In this document: positions 24,596-33,363 of the stretch, piece by piece
Layout: each line of letters begins with the position of its first letter
Numbering within the stretch: position 1 is the first letter of the stretch
Assembly: GCA_013112575.1 (NCBI GenBank)
Contig: JABFGG010000004.1
Coordinates: 124,001 to 188,000 of the forward strand
Direction of reading: 5' to 3'
DNA length: 64,000 bases
From: Chloroflexota bacterium
Lineage (GTDB): Bacteria > Chloroflexota > Anaerolineae > Anaerolineales > UBA11579
The notes under the pieces: model-generated
What the model saw: only the letters and a program-made list of their open reading frames with translations
Databases searched by the model: none
Told to the model about the DNA's origin: nothing
Translations under genes and position numbers: made by a program

Positions 24596-25258
24596 ATGAT
24601 CATTGAAAATCAAAGAGATGGTTCTAAAGAACTGGCTCGCCCCAAAAAACTATTTGTTGGGAATAACCTTCAGGAAACTGCCCTCAACGATGATTGGCTA
24701 AATAATCAACCGAAATCACGATTGATCGAGGTCATTAAAGTGCTGGCCAACCGACTTGAGGGGGAAACAACTGGGAAAATTGATAACGCCCATTCTCTCA
24801 ATATTATTGATAATGAGCCGCCGATAAGCATCAAACCCAATGGGAACAAAGTCGTCGTAAAAGAGATTATAGTGCCGGCTGTCCAGGAATCTCAATTTAA
24901 AAACCCAGAACTTCAATGGGAACTGACATTCATCCCCAAAGATTCGAGCCATCGCCCCTTACAGATACACATTTTGGGAAATTTTACAATTGGGCGTAAT
25001 GAGGGCAATAAATCAGTTGACCTGGATCTGGCCTCGTTACGCGGAGACGAATTAGGCATGTCTCGCCAGCACGCCGCAATTCGTGTTTCTGGAGAAGGCC
25101 TTTATCTTATTGATCTGGGTAGCACGAATGGAACGTTTTATAGAGGAAAACAATTGGAGCCTGGCAACCCAGTCCAAATATTTCAGCACGGTTCGATTGC
25201 ATTTGGGGGGCTGCTCCTGTACATTGGCAATATCCAGAAACTAAAACCAGTAGACTGA
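24596..25258 (+). CDS. FHA-domain protein
   Basis: 220 residues. An N-terminal part of about 115 residues without a known fold precedes a forkhead-associated domain (about 120-205): IGRNEGNKSVDLDL, then the signature SRQHAAIRVSGEGLYLIDLGSTNGTFYRGKQ, with the S-R-H and N-G-T residues used to bind phosphothreonine. It probably reads out a Ser/Thr kinase or is a membrane-assembly scaffold. Preceded by one copy of the 34-bp conserved sequence and followed by a gap of only 25 bases to the methyltransferase gene. Confidence 0.88.
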   Translation: MIIENQRDGSKELARPKKLFVGNNLQETALNDDWLNNQPKSRLIEVIKVLANRLEGETTGKIDNAHSLNIIDNEPPISIKPNGNKVVVKEIIVPAVQESQFKNPELQWELTFIPKDSSHRPLQIHILGNFTIGRNEGNKSVDLDLASLRGDELGMSRQHAAIRVSGEGLYLIDLGSTNGTFYRGKQLEPGNPVQIFQHGSIAFGGLLLYIGNIQKLKPVD

Positions 25259-25283
25259 AAAAGTCTTCAAGTATCGAAAAGAC

Positions 25284-26216
25284 GTGGCGGAGCAGAGGCC
25301 CCTCTTGATTCGTGCTGCGGCAAAGCTGCTGCAAATTCTATTGAACGACATCAGCTTGATCAAGCGACTGAAAGTCTCTTTTCCTTGGCTTTCCGATAAT
25401 CCGATAAAAGTTTCCTGGCGCAAGGGTCTGTATTACTTTACATCTATCTTTCGTCTGATCTTTGGCCTGAGTAAACCTGTGCTGGTGACGCGCACCTTTC
25501 TGGGGTTGGCGCCAGAGGACTTCAAACAAGTGAAATTGCGAGGACGTGGATTGAATATTGACGTCCGTGGGCGCATGGACCTGTGGAGCGTGAAGGAGAC
25601 GTTTTTAGATAAATTCTATGTGCACTATGGCTTTCCTTTGCAGGACGGCTGGCAGGTAATCGACATTGGCGCGGGTCTGGGTGAGTTCTCGCTGGATGCC
25701 GCACAGGGCAATCCCAAAAGTCGGATATATGCTTTTGAACCGTTTCCCGCTTCCTACAAATTGTTGCAAACCAACATCAAGCAAAATGGCCTTGCTAATA
25801 TCCAGGCCTTTAATCAAGCGATAGGAGCAGAACGGGGATCTCTGCATCTTGACCTCTCGGAAGAGGAACCCTTAAAAATACGTGGTCTAGATAAAGACTA
25901 TGAAGAGGGCATTGAAGTTCCAGCATTGACATTGGCAGATGTGTTTGAGCAGTTGCCCTTGCAGCAATGTGACCTGCTTAAGTTGGATTGTGAAGGCGCG
26001 GAGTACGCAATATTGTTTAATGCGCCCCCAGAGACGCTGGAGAAGATGCAACGAATTGTGATGGAATACCACGATGGTATGACGGAGCACACACATAAGG
26101 AGTTGGTGAGCTTTTTGGAAGACAGGGGGTTTTCGGTGGAGACCTTCTCCAATTACGTCCACAAGAATCTGGGCTATTTGCGAGCCAGACGGATCGGGGG
26201 AGACTGTTCTGGCTGA
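25284..26216 (+). CDS. FkbM-family methyltransferase
   Basis: 310 residues, GTG start at 25284. The S-adenosylmethionine site (VIDIGAGLGEFS) sits near residue 130, with YAFEPFPASYKLL and the family motif LLKLDCEGAEYAIL near residue 232. FkbM-type enzymes usually O-methylate sugars or polyketides; here a surface glycan or lipid seems likely. The start region (basic, with a hydrophobic stretch) is less certain. It lies between the FHA and TadE genes but may be only a neighbour. Confidence 0.85.
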   Translation: MAEQRPLLIRAAAKLLQILLNDISLIKRLKVSFPWLSDNPIKVSWRKGLYYFTSIFRLIFGLSKPVLVTRTFLGLAPEDFKQVKLRGRGLNIDVRGRMDLWSVKETFLDKFYVHYGFPLQDGWQVIDIGAGLGEFSLDAAQGNPKSRIYAFEPFPASYKLLQTNIKQNGLANIQAFNQAIGAERGSLHLDLSEEEPLKIRGLDKDYEEGIEVPALTLADVFEQLPLQQCDLLKLDCEGAEYAILFNAPPETLEKMQRIVMEYHDGMTEHTHKELVSFLEDRGFSVETFSNYVHKNLGYLRARRIGGDCSG

Positions 26217-26337
26217 TGCACAGAGTCGTTCTAAAGAGGTTACAAACTTAAACCTGAAAATGGCGACCCATCGCGCACCGATCATCGCCCACTCCTCACA
26301 ACCAACAAATGCCTGGAAACCCTGATTGCTCTGCGCG

Positions 26338-26371
26338 GATTCCGTAACGATTTGCTTCTTTCTTACTCATA
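26338..26371. repeat. 34-bp conserved sequence, copy 2
   Basis: See copy 1 at 24432-24465. This copy ends 8 bases before the ATG of the first TadE-like gene, so if it is a promoter element the transcript would be nearly leaderless. Confidence 0.6.
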
Positions 26372-26378
26372 ATGAGTG

Positions 26379-26858
26379 ATGAAATCTTTGCTGCGTTTAA
26401 AGAATGTGCGTGGGCAAGCCATGGCTGAGTTTGCCATCGTTTTCCTCATCTTGATGATCATTATCATGGGAGCGATCGATTTCACCCGCTTGTTTGTTAT
26501 TTATTCATCTGTATCTGCCGGAGCGCGTGAAGGCAGCCGCTTTGGCTCAGTGACTGGTGGTATCTCCGATACTTCACCGTATCTGGATTGCGCCGGGATA
26601 CGTGCGGTGGTCGTCCACAACGCAGGGCTGCTCGTAGATTTGGAAGAGAACGATATTGCCATTACCTATGACAATGGAGACAAGCATGCCCATATAGGCG
26701 TATGCGGCTCGGTGACTGAAGAAGATATTGAACTTGGCGATCGTATAGTAGTTACTGTCACTGAAACCTACCTTTCGATTACACCTTTAGGCTTGCCCCC
26801 CTTACCTGTCAGCTTTAGTTCAGCGCGTACTATATATGTTGGGGGCATCGCCCCATAA
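26379..26858 (+). CDS. TadE-like pseudopilin
   Basis: 159 residues. A short basic start (MKSLLRLKNVRGQAMAEFA) leads into a single membrane helix (AIVFLILMIIIMGAIDF) and an acidic, cysteine-bearing secreted domain. The RGQAMxEF-then-helix pattern is that of TadE/TadF minor pilins of tight-adherence (Tad) systems. ATG 26379 is preferred over the GTG one codon earlier. First of three Tad-like genes; no Tad motor genes occur nearby. Confidence 0.82.
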   Translation: MKSLLRLKNVRGQAMAEFAIVFLILMIIIMGAIDFTRLFVIYSSVSAGAREGSRFGSVTGGISDTSPYLDCAGIRAVVVHNAGLLVDLEENDIAITYDNGDKHAHIGVCGSVTEEDIELGDRIVVTVTETYLSITPLGLPPLPVSFSSARTIYVGGIAP

Positions 26859-26881
26859 ACCAGACCAAGGCAAGGAAGAAA

Positions 26882-27322
26882 ATGAAAAAGTCCACTGGTG
26901 CCTGGAGAAAAAAAGAGAGAGGGCAAAGCCTGGTTGAGTTGTCTATTGGCTTTGTAGCCATGATGACCTTGCTGGCTGGCATACTGGATTTTGGCCGTGT
27001 CTACTATACCTTTCTTGCCCTGCAGAACGCTGCTCAGGAAGGTGCTTCCTATGTTTGTGCCTTCCCCTCATGCCTGAACAGCACAGACTGTGCCGACCCT
27101 AATAATGGAACCTACCGTGCCCAGAATGAAAGTGAGACAGGGCTTATTGATTGGAGTTCAAGCACTGTCGCTTTTTCGCCAACTGAACCAGTGCAGGGAG
27201 ATATTTTAACCATGTCGTTGACACATAAACATCAACTCATGGCCCCTTTTATTAGCGCATTGGCTCCAAATGGATTCTTGATCACGGGTACGGCCAGTTG
27301 TCGGGTAATTGGTACCCCTTGA
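26882..27322 (+). CDS. TadE-like pseudopilin
   Basis: 146 residues with the TadE layout: RGQSLVELSIGF at residues 13-25, one membrane helix, and FGRVYYTFLALQNAAQEGA, which carries the conserved aromatic and small residues. The C-terminal part has four cysteines (CAF, CLN, CAD, CRV) and may be disulfide-linked. It follows the first TadE-like gene by 23 bases and precedes the TadG-like gene. Confidence 0.83.
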   Translation: MKKSTGAWRKKERGQSLVELSIGFVAMMTLLAGILDFGRVYYTFLALQNAAQEGASYVCAFPSCLNSTDCADPNNGTYRAQNESETGLIDWSSSTVAFSPTEPVQGDILTMSLTHKHQLMAPFISALAPNGFLITGTASCRVIGTP

Positions 27323-27366
27323 ATTGGAGTTTAACAAATACCTGAACCACATTCGAACAAAACAAT

Positions 27367-28686
27367 ATGAAAAAAAACACATTAGGAAATCCGGAAAACG
27401 GCCAGGCACTCGTAGTGATCGTCTTCGTAATACTAGGGATGGTGGTTCTGGCCGCGCTGGCCATAGATGGGGGAAATGCGCTGGTTCAGCGTCGCACCGT
27501 GCAAAACGGAGCAGACAATTGCGCGCTCGCTGGAATCCGCAGTATTGTTATTGATGAGGATCTCACTGAGACCGAACTACTGGCCGAGATCAATTTGATT
27601 GCAGAAACCAATGGTATTCCTGATTCTGATGGTATTCCAGGAAACTCAATAAATGCCAATGTCGAAGCACATTATACTGATCCGGAAGGCAATTATCTCT
27701 CTGCTTGCGATCAGGTTGGGGCTTGCAGTAGTATTCCGAGCGATACAAAAGGTATTGAATGTTCCACAAAAAAAAGTGTACCGACCTATTTCGCACCGAT
27801 TATTGGCTGGAACTCGACCGAAGCTTCGGCCAGTGGCATTGCGGTTAACCACGCCCCTGACAACCCCAACTATCATTTCCCAGTAGAAACTGCCTTTTGG
27901 TCGTGGGGGTACATAGACCTCAATGGGCAGGACCCGCATATCAATGGTGTATTTGCCAATGGGGTGGGTTGCCCTGGTCCTGAATGTGAAACTGCCGAGG
28001 ACTTTCCAATAAATAACAGCGGCCAGGATCCATTCATTGACCCTGTGGTTTGCACCTCTCTCGATTGTTTCGAATGCACCGGCCAGAACTGCCAAACGGC
28101 GCTAGATAATAGTGAAGTTGTGCCCCCAAAAGCCACTATGCCATTCACGATCGATTTTGCCACCTACGCCCCGGGTGGCGAAAAAGATGCAGACTATTGG
28201 CCTGCTGGGAAATATACCTATGTTGATAATGGCACCAACAATGTCCATCTTGTTCCCTGTGAAGACGGCGTTTATGTGGTCACTGGCAATGCCCATTTAA
28301 AGGTCAACGAATGCGGCAAGTCCACCTATAAGAACATCACCATCATTGCCTTAGGCTGGATCCGGCTCGACGCAGATGCCTGGCTGGAGCCTTTTGATGC
28401 CAGCCTGGATGGATTGGTGCTGGCATCCTGGTCTGAATCCACACCAGAGAATCCAAACCTATTCGATTCCACAACATTTGCAATTGACTTTAATCAAAAC
28501 CCCGAATTGAAAGGATTGCTTTACGCACCCAATGGCAATGTGGGTGATACAGGGCAGGACCTGCACCTCGATGGGGCAGTTGTAGCTGAATCGATCACCG
28601 TGACCGGGCAAAACATCATCGTCACTTTTAACCCCACCTATCTCCCGCCTCCCCCACCACCCATCACAATTGAACTTATTCGATAG
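27367..28686 (+). CDS. TadG-like protein with large secreted domain
   Basis: 439 residues. The N-terminus has the TadG/vWA-pilin pattern NGQALVVIVFVILG and the motif LAIDGGNALVQRRTVQNGADNCALA near residues 32-56. The rest is a cysteine-rich secreted domain with pairs such as CPGPEC and CFECTGQNC and a proline-rich end (PPPPPPITIELIR). It should be anchored by one helix with the bulk outside. The dense cysteine pattern is unlike standard TadG and suggests an adhesin-like or structural role. Confidence 0.78.
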   Translation: MKKNTLGNPENGQALVVIVFVILGMVVLAALAIDGGNALVQRRTVQNGADNCALAGIRSIVIDEDLTETELLAEINLIAETNGIPDSDGIPGNSINANVEAHYTDPEGNYLSACDQVGACSSIPSDTKGIECSTKKSVPTYFAPIIGWNSTEASASGIAVNHAPDNPNYHFPVETAFWSWGYIDLNGQDPHINGVFANGVGCPGPECETAEDFPINNSGQDPFIDPVVCTSLDCFECTGQNCQTALDNSEVVPPKATMPFTIDFATYAPGGEKDADYWPAGKYTYVDNGTNNVHLVPCEDGVYVVTGNAHLKVNECGKSTYKNITIIALGWIRLDADAWLEPFDASLDGLVLASWSESTPENPNLFDSTTFAIDFNQNPELKGLLYAPNGNVGDTGQDLHLDGAVVAESITVTGQNIIVTFNPTYLPPPPPPITIELIR

Positions 28687-28711
28687 ATAGTATTTTGATT
28701 TCGGGGACCAA

Positions 28712-28740
28712 AAGCAACCCCAGCCGCGACTGGGGTTGCT
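28712..28740 (+). terminator. hairpin after the Tad-like genes
   Basis: AGCAACCCCAG and CTGGGGTTGCT form an 11-bp stem with loop CCGCGA. There is no T run, so it may act as a weak terminator or an mRNA-stabilising hairpin. Confidence 0.5.
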
Positions 28741-28766
28741 GGGTGTTCTATGGTAGAAATAGCCCT

Positions 28767-29207
28767 ATGTCTGATCTTCCTCGCGTTATCATCTACACCG
28801 ACGGTTCCTGCGACGTCAATCCCGGCCCTGGTGGCTGGGCCGCTTTGCTCCGTTACAAAGGAAGGGAGAAAGTGCTCAGTGGTGGCGAAGCCGATAGCAC
28901 CAACAACCGTATGGAACTAGCTGCTGCAGTCGAGGCCCTCAATGCTCTCAGCAAAGCTTCGCGGGTTGATCTTTACACCGACAGTGAATACTTGCGCCGC
29001 GGCATCACTGAATGGCTCGAAGGTTGGAAGGTGCGCAACTGGAAACGCAAAGGGGGCAAGCTTGCCAACGTCGACCTCTGGCAGGCTTTGGATAAAGCCA
29101 TCCAGCCCCACGAAGTTGAATGGCATTGGGTCAAAGGCCATGCCGGCAACAAGGACAATGCCAGGGTAGACCGCTTGGCCCGTCAGGCGATGAACAAAGT
29201 GAAATAA
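28767..29207 (+). CDS. rnhA: ribonuclease HI
   Basis: 146 residues from ATG 28767. The catalytic acids are all visible: Asp in IYTDGSCDVNPGPGGW, Glu in NNRMELAA, Asp in LYTDSEYLRRG and Asp in ARVDRLAR, with the basic handle KVRNWKRKGGK. Cleaves RNA of RNA/DNA hybrids in replication primers and R-loops; cytosolic. Standard length. Confidence 0.97.
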   Translation: MSDLPRVIIYTDGSCDVNPGPGGWAALLRYKGREKVLSGGEADSTNNRMELAAAVEALNALSKASRVDLYTDSEYLRRGITEWLEGWKVRNWKRKGGKLANVDLWQALDKAIQPHEVEWHWVKGHAGNKDNARVDRLARQAMNKVK

Positions 29208-29260
29208 AGGTTGTTGTAGGGGCGTAAGCTTAGATAATGCCTAGCCATTCTTAATAAAGA

Positions 29261-29288
29261 AAAGCGAGCTATTTAGCTCGCTTTTTTC
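29261..29288 (+). terminator. rho-independent terminator after rnhA
   Basis: AAAGCGAGCT and AGCTCGCTTTTTT close on ATTT with a T run; bidirectional in character, shared with the minus-strand tRNA-Cys. Confidence 0.85.
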
Positions 29289-29293
29289 GTCAG

Positions 29294-29364
29294 AGGCGAC
29301 GACGGGATTTGAACCCGTGATCAGGGTTTTGCAGACCCATGCCTTACCACTTGGCCACGTCGCC
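29294..29364 (-). tRNA. tRNA-Cys (anticodon GCA)
   Basis: 71 nt. Acceptor GGCGACG/CGTCGCC, anticodon stem TGGGT/ACCCT with loop CTGCAAA (anticodon GCA), T arm with GGTTCAAAT, discriminator U as expected for tRNA-Cys. No CCA encoded. Confidence 0.95.
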
Positions 29365-29454
29365 ATGTATATACCCCAGTATAACAAATGCGGCTGATAG
29401 CTGATGATGGTTCTCCTCCAGATCCATCATCCACTACCAGCCATTGAGGTGTAG

Positions 29455-29527
29455 AGCGGGCGACGAGACTCGAACTCGTGACCTTCTCCTTGGCAAGGAG
29501 GCGTTCTACCAACTGAACTACGCCCGC
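29455..29527 (-). tRNA. tRNA-Gly (anticodon GCC)
   Basis: 73 nt. Acceptor GCGGGCG/CGCCCGC, D arm with GTTCAGTTGGTAGAAC, anticodon loop TTGCCAA (GCC), T arm with AGTTCGAGT, discriminator U. The anticodon stem has one C-A mismatch next to the variable region. Confidence 0.93.
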
Positions 29528-29552
29528 AAAATATTTGGCCTGGTGGCCGCAG

Positions 29553-29625
29553 TGCCGAGAGACAGAATCGAACTGTCGACACCGCGATTTTCAGTCGCGT
29601 GCTCTACCAACTGAGCTATCTCGGC
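29553..29625 (-). tRNA. tRNA-Phe (anticodon GAA)
   Basis: 73 nt. Acceptor GCCGAGA/TCTCGGC, anticodon stem CGCGA/TCGCG with loop CTGAAAA (GAA), T arm with AGTTCGATT, discriminator A. The three tRNA genes form a small array on the minus strand. Confidence 0.96.
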
Positions 29626-29692
29626 TACAACGTTGGCAGAACCAACGCCCGCAGATTCTACACGCTGCTATTTGGCTTGTCAAGCAATGCGC

Positions 29693-30136
29693 TCAATCGC
29701 GCCTGCCAACTTTTTTGGCGGGGACGCCCGCCCACACTTCATTTTCTTTGGTTGATTGCAGCAATACTGCATTGGCGCCCACTACTGTGCCATTGGACAC
29801 CTTCAATACACCCTCTTTGCACAGCACCTTGGCCCCCGGCCCCAGCACCACATCGTCCCCCACTTCAATGCTTTTGAATTCGGATTGTTCCATAGGCTTG
29901 TGTACGTCGGCCCGCCCCAGGGTCACACCGGGGTAGATCTTGACCCGGCTGCCAATGCGCGCCGCTGAGTGGATCACCACCCCAAAACCGCCATGCTCCA
30001 ATACCACCCCTTCACCGATCTCCACCGAGCGCGGCACTTCGGCCCCCAGCAGCTTCAGCAAACGGTAGGCCAGCCCGCCCCATAAAGGGTTGCGGCGGGC
30101 GTACAACAGGCGCGTGTACAGGTCACGCCGTGCCAT
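29693..30136 (-). CDS. hexapeptide-repeat serine O-acetyltransferase-like protein
   Basis: 147 residues. A short N-terminal helix is followed by a left-handed beta-helix built from hexapeptide repeats: IGEGVVLEHGGFGVVIH, then RIGSRVKIYPGVTLG and KIEVGDDVVLGPGAKVL, ending VWAGVPAKKVG. This is the trimeric acetyltransferase fold of CysE and of colanic/capsular acetyltransferases. Its coding start overlaps the end of wecB by 14 bases, suggesting a cell-surface sugar role rather than cysteine synthesis. It is shorter than CysE, lacking the N-terminal domain. Confidence 0.85.
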   Translation of the reverse strand: MARRDLYTRLLYARRNPLWGGLAYRLLKLLGAEVPRSVEIGEGVVLEHGGFGVVIHSAARIGSRVKIYPGVTLGRADVHKPMEQSEFKSIEVGDDVVLGPGAKVLCKEGVLKVSNGTVVGANAVLLQSTKENEVWAGVPAKKVGRRD

Positions 30137-31238
30137 GCTGGAGTGCTTCCTTCAGGCTGGCAGCCACCCGCTGGGCGGTTTGCCCATCCCAGAATTTGGG
30201 TGGGTTATTTGGTTTGCTGGCCTCTTTAAGGGCTTGCTCTACATCCTGCAGCAAAGTCTGGGCAGTGGAAAGCCGGTTGGTGCCATCGGTGATGGTGATG
30301 GGTCTCTCAGTGTTGGGCCGTAGCGTCAGGCAGGGGATTCCCAGGTAGGTGGTTTCTTCCTGGATGCCGCCAGAGTCGGTGACAACTATTTGTGCGCTAC
30401 TCACCAGGCGCATAAAGGGGATATAACCCAGCGGCTCAATTAATTTGATGTTTTCAGCAGTATCCAATTTGTCCCACAGCTTGTGGTTGTGCAGGCTTTG
30501 GCGAGTGCGCGGATGGACAGGGAAAAGCAGGGGTGTTTGCTCGCTGACGGCCAACAGGCCATTTACGAGGGCTTCAAGCGCCGCAAAGGTATCGACATTG
30601 GCCGGGCGATGCAGGGTAACCACCCCATAGTCTCCAGTCACCAGCCCCAAATCCTTCAAAGACGTATCCGTTTCGATCTTCCCGCGCAGCATTTCGTAGG
30701 AGTCGAGCATGATGTTGCCCACGAAAACGATCTTTTCATCGGGGACGCCTTCGCGGCGCAGGTTCTCGTTCCCATCTGGCGAGGGTGTCCACAGCAGGTC
30801 GCTGATCGAGTCGGTCAGGATGCGGTTAATTTCTTCGGGCATGCTGCGGTCACCACTTCGCAGCCCGGCCTCAAGATGCGCCACCGGCAGCCACAGCTTT
30901 TTGGCAGTGATAGCACAGGCCAGCGTGGAGTTGACGTCACCGACCACCACCACATAATCCGGCTTTTCCTCCTGGCAGACCTCTTCGTAGGCCATCATCA
31001 CGCCCGCGGTTTGGGTGGCATGTGAGCCACTACCCACGCCCAGATGCACGTGCGGGGCGGGCAGGTTGAGGTCGTTAAAGAAAGCCTCCGACATGTTATA
31101 GTCATAGTGCTGGCCGGTGTGTACGATGCGCGGCTGGCACCAGTCGCTTTTGGCCAGTTCGTGATACAGCGGCGCGACTTTCATGAAGTTGGGACGCGCA
31201 GCAGCAATGAGGTGAATGATGGGTTTCTTGTCGGACAT
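30123..31238 (-). CDS. wecB: UDP-N-acetylglucosamine 2-epimerase (non-hydrolysing)
   Basis: 371 residues, full length. Signature segments: AARPNFMKVAPLYHEL near residue 14, HTGQHYDYNMSEAF near 41, HLEAGLRSGDRSMPEEINR with the catalytic acid residues near 120, and VTDSGGIQEETTYLGIPCLTLR near 286. Converts UDP-GlcNAc to UDP-ManNAc for surface polysaccharide synthesis. It is followed by the acetyltransferase gene (overlap 14 bases), so the two probably act in one glycan pathway. Confidence 0.96.
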   Translation of the reverse strand: MSDKKPIIHLIAAARPNFMKVAPLYHELAKSDWCQPRIVHTGQHYDYNMSEAFFNDLNLPAPHVHLGVGSGSHATQTAGVMMAYEEVCQEEKPDYVVVVGDVNSTLACAITAKKLWLPVAHLEAGLRSGDRSMPEEINRILTDSISDLLWTPSPDGNENLRREGVPDEKIVFVGNIMLDSYEMLRGKIETDTSLKDLGLVTGDYGVVTLHRPANVDTFAALEALVNGLLAVSEQTPLLFPVHPRTRQSLHNHKLWDKLDTAENIKLIEPLGYIPFMRLVSSAQIVVTDSGGIQEETTYLGIPCLTLRPNTERPITITDGTNRLSTAQTLLQDVEQALKEASKPNNPPKFWDGQTAQRVAASLKEALQHGTA

Positions 31239-31998
31239 CGCTCGTTTTGGACGTTATCTCCCCTTAATCATAACAGCCCTTGAAAAGATTGCCACGCGTC
31301 TGCCGGAGCGAAATGGGCTGGCGACTACGGCTAACGAGGATGAAGCAGAACAGTTAAATATTCAACGGATGGCACAGTTTTTGAGCACCGAACACTTTAC
31401 CTTACAGGGGGCGCGTTCGGGCACTATCTCTGAGGCCAACGGGCGCTCGAGCGGCTTTTTGACGGCGGTATCTGGCTCACTGGTGGCGCTGGGTTTTATC
31501 GCCCAGATATCGGGACTGGGGGAGATATTCACTTATTTTGCATTGATTCTGTTCCCCGCACTGCTCTTTTTGGGCATTTCCACCTACGTGCGGCTGGTGC
31601 AGTTGGCCATTGCCGATGCCTTGTATACGCAGGCCATCAACCGCATCCGTCATTTTTATACGGACATGGCCCCGCAGGTAGCAGATTATTTGAGCTTCCC
31701 ACATTATGACGACGCGGAGAGTTTGCGCAGTGCGATGATGATTTCTGAATCGCGCTGGCAGCCCTTCTTTTCCAGCTCCGGGCAGATTTCCGTGATAAAC
31801 AGCATTATTGCTGGTGTGTTTAGTGCTATGTTGGTGAATGTGCTCTGGCCGTTGTCTACTTTGGCGGTGATCGGGGTGGGGCTGGCTGGCTTGGCGATCG
31901 CCCTGGTTTTGCATACGCGCTATTCAAGGCAGCAACAGGATCGGGTGCGGGGGCAATTGGAGTTCCGGTTTCCAAGAGAACAGGCTGAGAATAGTTAA
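31216..31998 (+). CDS. hypothetical membrane protein
   Basis: 260 residues from ATG 31216, which has GAGGTG just ahead but overlaps the divergent start of wecB by 23 bases; ATG 31369 (209 residues) is the alternative. Two pairs of membrane segments (about 82-125 and 195-235) enclose a helical segment with the pattern YTQAINRIRHFY, then a charged C-terminus (YSRQQQDRVRGQLEF). This layout resembles small DUF-type membrane proteins of unknown function. No family recognised. Confidence 0.55.
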   Translation: MMGFLSDIARFGRYLPLIITALEKIATRLPERNGLATTANEDEAEQLNIQRMAQFLSTEHFTLQGARSGTISEANGRSSGFLTAVSGSLVALGFIAQISGLGEIFTYFALILFPALLFLGISTYVRLVQLAIADALYTQAINRIRHFYTDMAPQVADYLSFPHYDDAESLRSAMMISESRWQPFFSSSGQISVINSIIAGVFSAMLVNVLWPLSTLAVIGVGLAGLAIALVLHTRYSRQQQDRVRGQLEFRFPREQAENS

Positions 31999-32050
31999 CT
32001 GTTAATACCGCTTTGCCTCCTTGGATAAACTAGTATTTCTATCTAACAGG

Positions 32051-32075
32051 AAAAAGGGCGAGGTATGCCTCACCC
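32051..32075 (-). terminator. terminator of the F420-type gene
   Basis: On the minus strand GGGTGAGG and CCTCGCCC form a stem with one mismatch, followed by a T run, a short distance after the 32102-32506 gene. Confidence 0.6.
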
Positions 32076-32101
32076 TCAAGATCGAGCCCTGACGCTTTTA
32101 G

Positions 32102-32506
32102 TTATTTCCGCTCAAGGATGACCACCGGAATGACGCGGTCAGTACCATTCTTATAGTCGGTGAAGGCACTCGCGACGGCTTCGACCTTAGTGTATAACTC
32201 AGTGCGTTCAGGTTCTTCTGCTGGGGTGGCAAGGGCTTCAAATGTTTCAGTGCCGTATTCCACGGTGACGTTGGGGTTGGCGAGGACGTTGTAATACCAA
32301 TCGGGATGCGTGTCAGCGCCACCTTTTGAGGCCACCACAACGTAGCGGTCGCCGTCTATAATACACATCAGTGGATTGATGCGTTCCTCGCCACTCTTAG
32401 CCCCGGTGGTATGCAATAAAGCCAGGGTTGCATTGGCGAAATGGCCGCCGACCTTCCCATCATTCTCGCGGAATTCCTTGATGATCTTTACGTTCCAGTC
32501 ACTCAT
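32102..32506 (-). CDS. F420-dependent nitroreductase-fold (DDN) protein
   Basis: 134 residues of the DDN/Rv3547 split-barrel family, which uses deazaflavin F420 in reductions. Visible: ALLHTTGAKSGEERINPL, the conserved ASKGGADTHPDWYYNV near residue 77, then strand-rich LANPNVTVEYGTETFEA. The start has no strong ribosome site, but MSDWNVKIIKEF is the usual family beginning. It may reduce quinones or nitro compounds, or simply be a flavin binder. Confidence 0.85.
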   Translation of the reverse strand: MSDWNVKIIKEFRENDGKVGGHFANATLALLHTTGAKSGEERINPLMCIIDGDRYVVVASKGGADTHPDWYYNVLANPNVTVEYGTETFEALATPAEEPERTELYTKVEAVASAFTDYKNGTDRVIPVVILERK

Positions 32507-32693
32507 TAGATTTTTTCACCTCGTAATGTTGTGATAGCGATAATTTGATTTAGAAGTAGTAATAAAAAATAACATGCGAGTAGTGGTTTTTGTGTAGGAA
32601 CAGGATTAACATTTTTTTCTATGACAAGATACTTCCTAATTTCGGACATCTTACCCCGCCACTGTCTTACCGAACCGCAGGAGCCTACCAAAA

Positions 32694-33245
32694 CTAGTTA
32701 GCCCTACGCCCCTTGAGCCAGCGGATAAGACCCAGTGCCAGGGCAATGAGCACAAGGAGAAAGCTGGCATTGACGGCAATCATCTTTAGCGCGGTGATCT
32801 GTCCCATGACACTGGCTAAAGCGGGTAGCTCTTGCGGGAATGTGTTCAAGATCCACAACATGGCGATATTTTCTACAATGTCCAACAGCACTATCCAGAC
32901 TGGAAGTAGGTAAAGCAGCTTCCAGGTACCCTTCCTCTGACCGATGATCGTAGCCGTGAAGGCCGCAAAGACCAGCCCGGTAAGCAAGGTGCAAGGGCTA
33001 TCGATGAAGACCAGATAAGCACTGTAAATGTTCCGACCTTCCTCACCGTAAGCTACTAGGGTTTCATATAACGCAGGGGCATCATAGCCGGCGCGGTTAT
33101 CGAGGATGTCTTGTCCACCTGCCAGGCTTTGCAGTTGGGGCACCCAGCCAAAATGAAATATGATTGCAGAGACGACTACATGAATGAGTAACAAGATGAC
33201 AGCAAGTCTTAATGAGCCAAGATATTGGGGAATAAACTTTAGCAT
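32694..33245 (-). CDS. hypothetical four-helix membrane protein
   Basis: 183 residues with four membrane segments (about 10-30, 90-108, 118-140 and 153-175) and an extracytoplasmic loop of some 60 residues between the first two (SLAGGQDILDNRAGYDAP). A 120-base gap separates it from the downstream DUF-type gene. The pattern resembles DoxX/DUF-like membrane proteins, but no signature is seen. Confidence 0.6.
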   Translation of the reverse strand: MLKFIPQYLGSLRLAVILLLIHVVVSAIIFHFGWVPQLQSLAGGQDILDNRAGYDAPALYETLVAYGEEGRNIYSAYLVFIDSPCTLLTGLVFAAFTATIIGQRKGTWKLLYLLPVWIVLLDIVENIAMLWILNTFPQELPALASVMGQITALKMIAVNASFLLVLIALALGLIRWLKGRRAN

Positions 33246-33363
33246 TTTTCAGTCCTTTCTATTGAACGCGGATATTGTCGTCCAGCCAGGGGAAGAGAAC
33301 GTCCTGCCACCAGATAGAACGTTGAGGAAAAGTATTCAGTTTTTGGCTAGCGGGATGGATGGG

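Noticed and set aside
29294..29625. three-tRNA array as another integration hotspot
   Set aside because: Neither the flanks nor the accessory region contain a second copy of any of these tRNA 3' ends.
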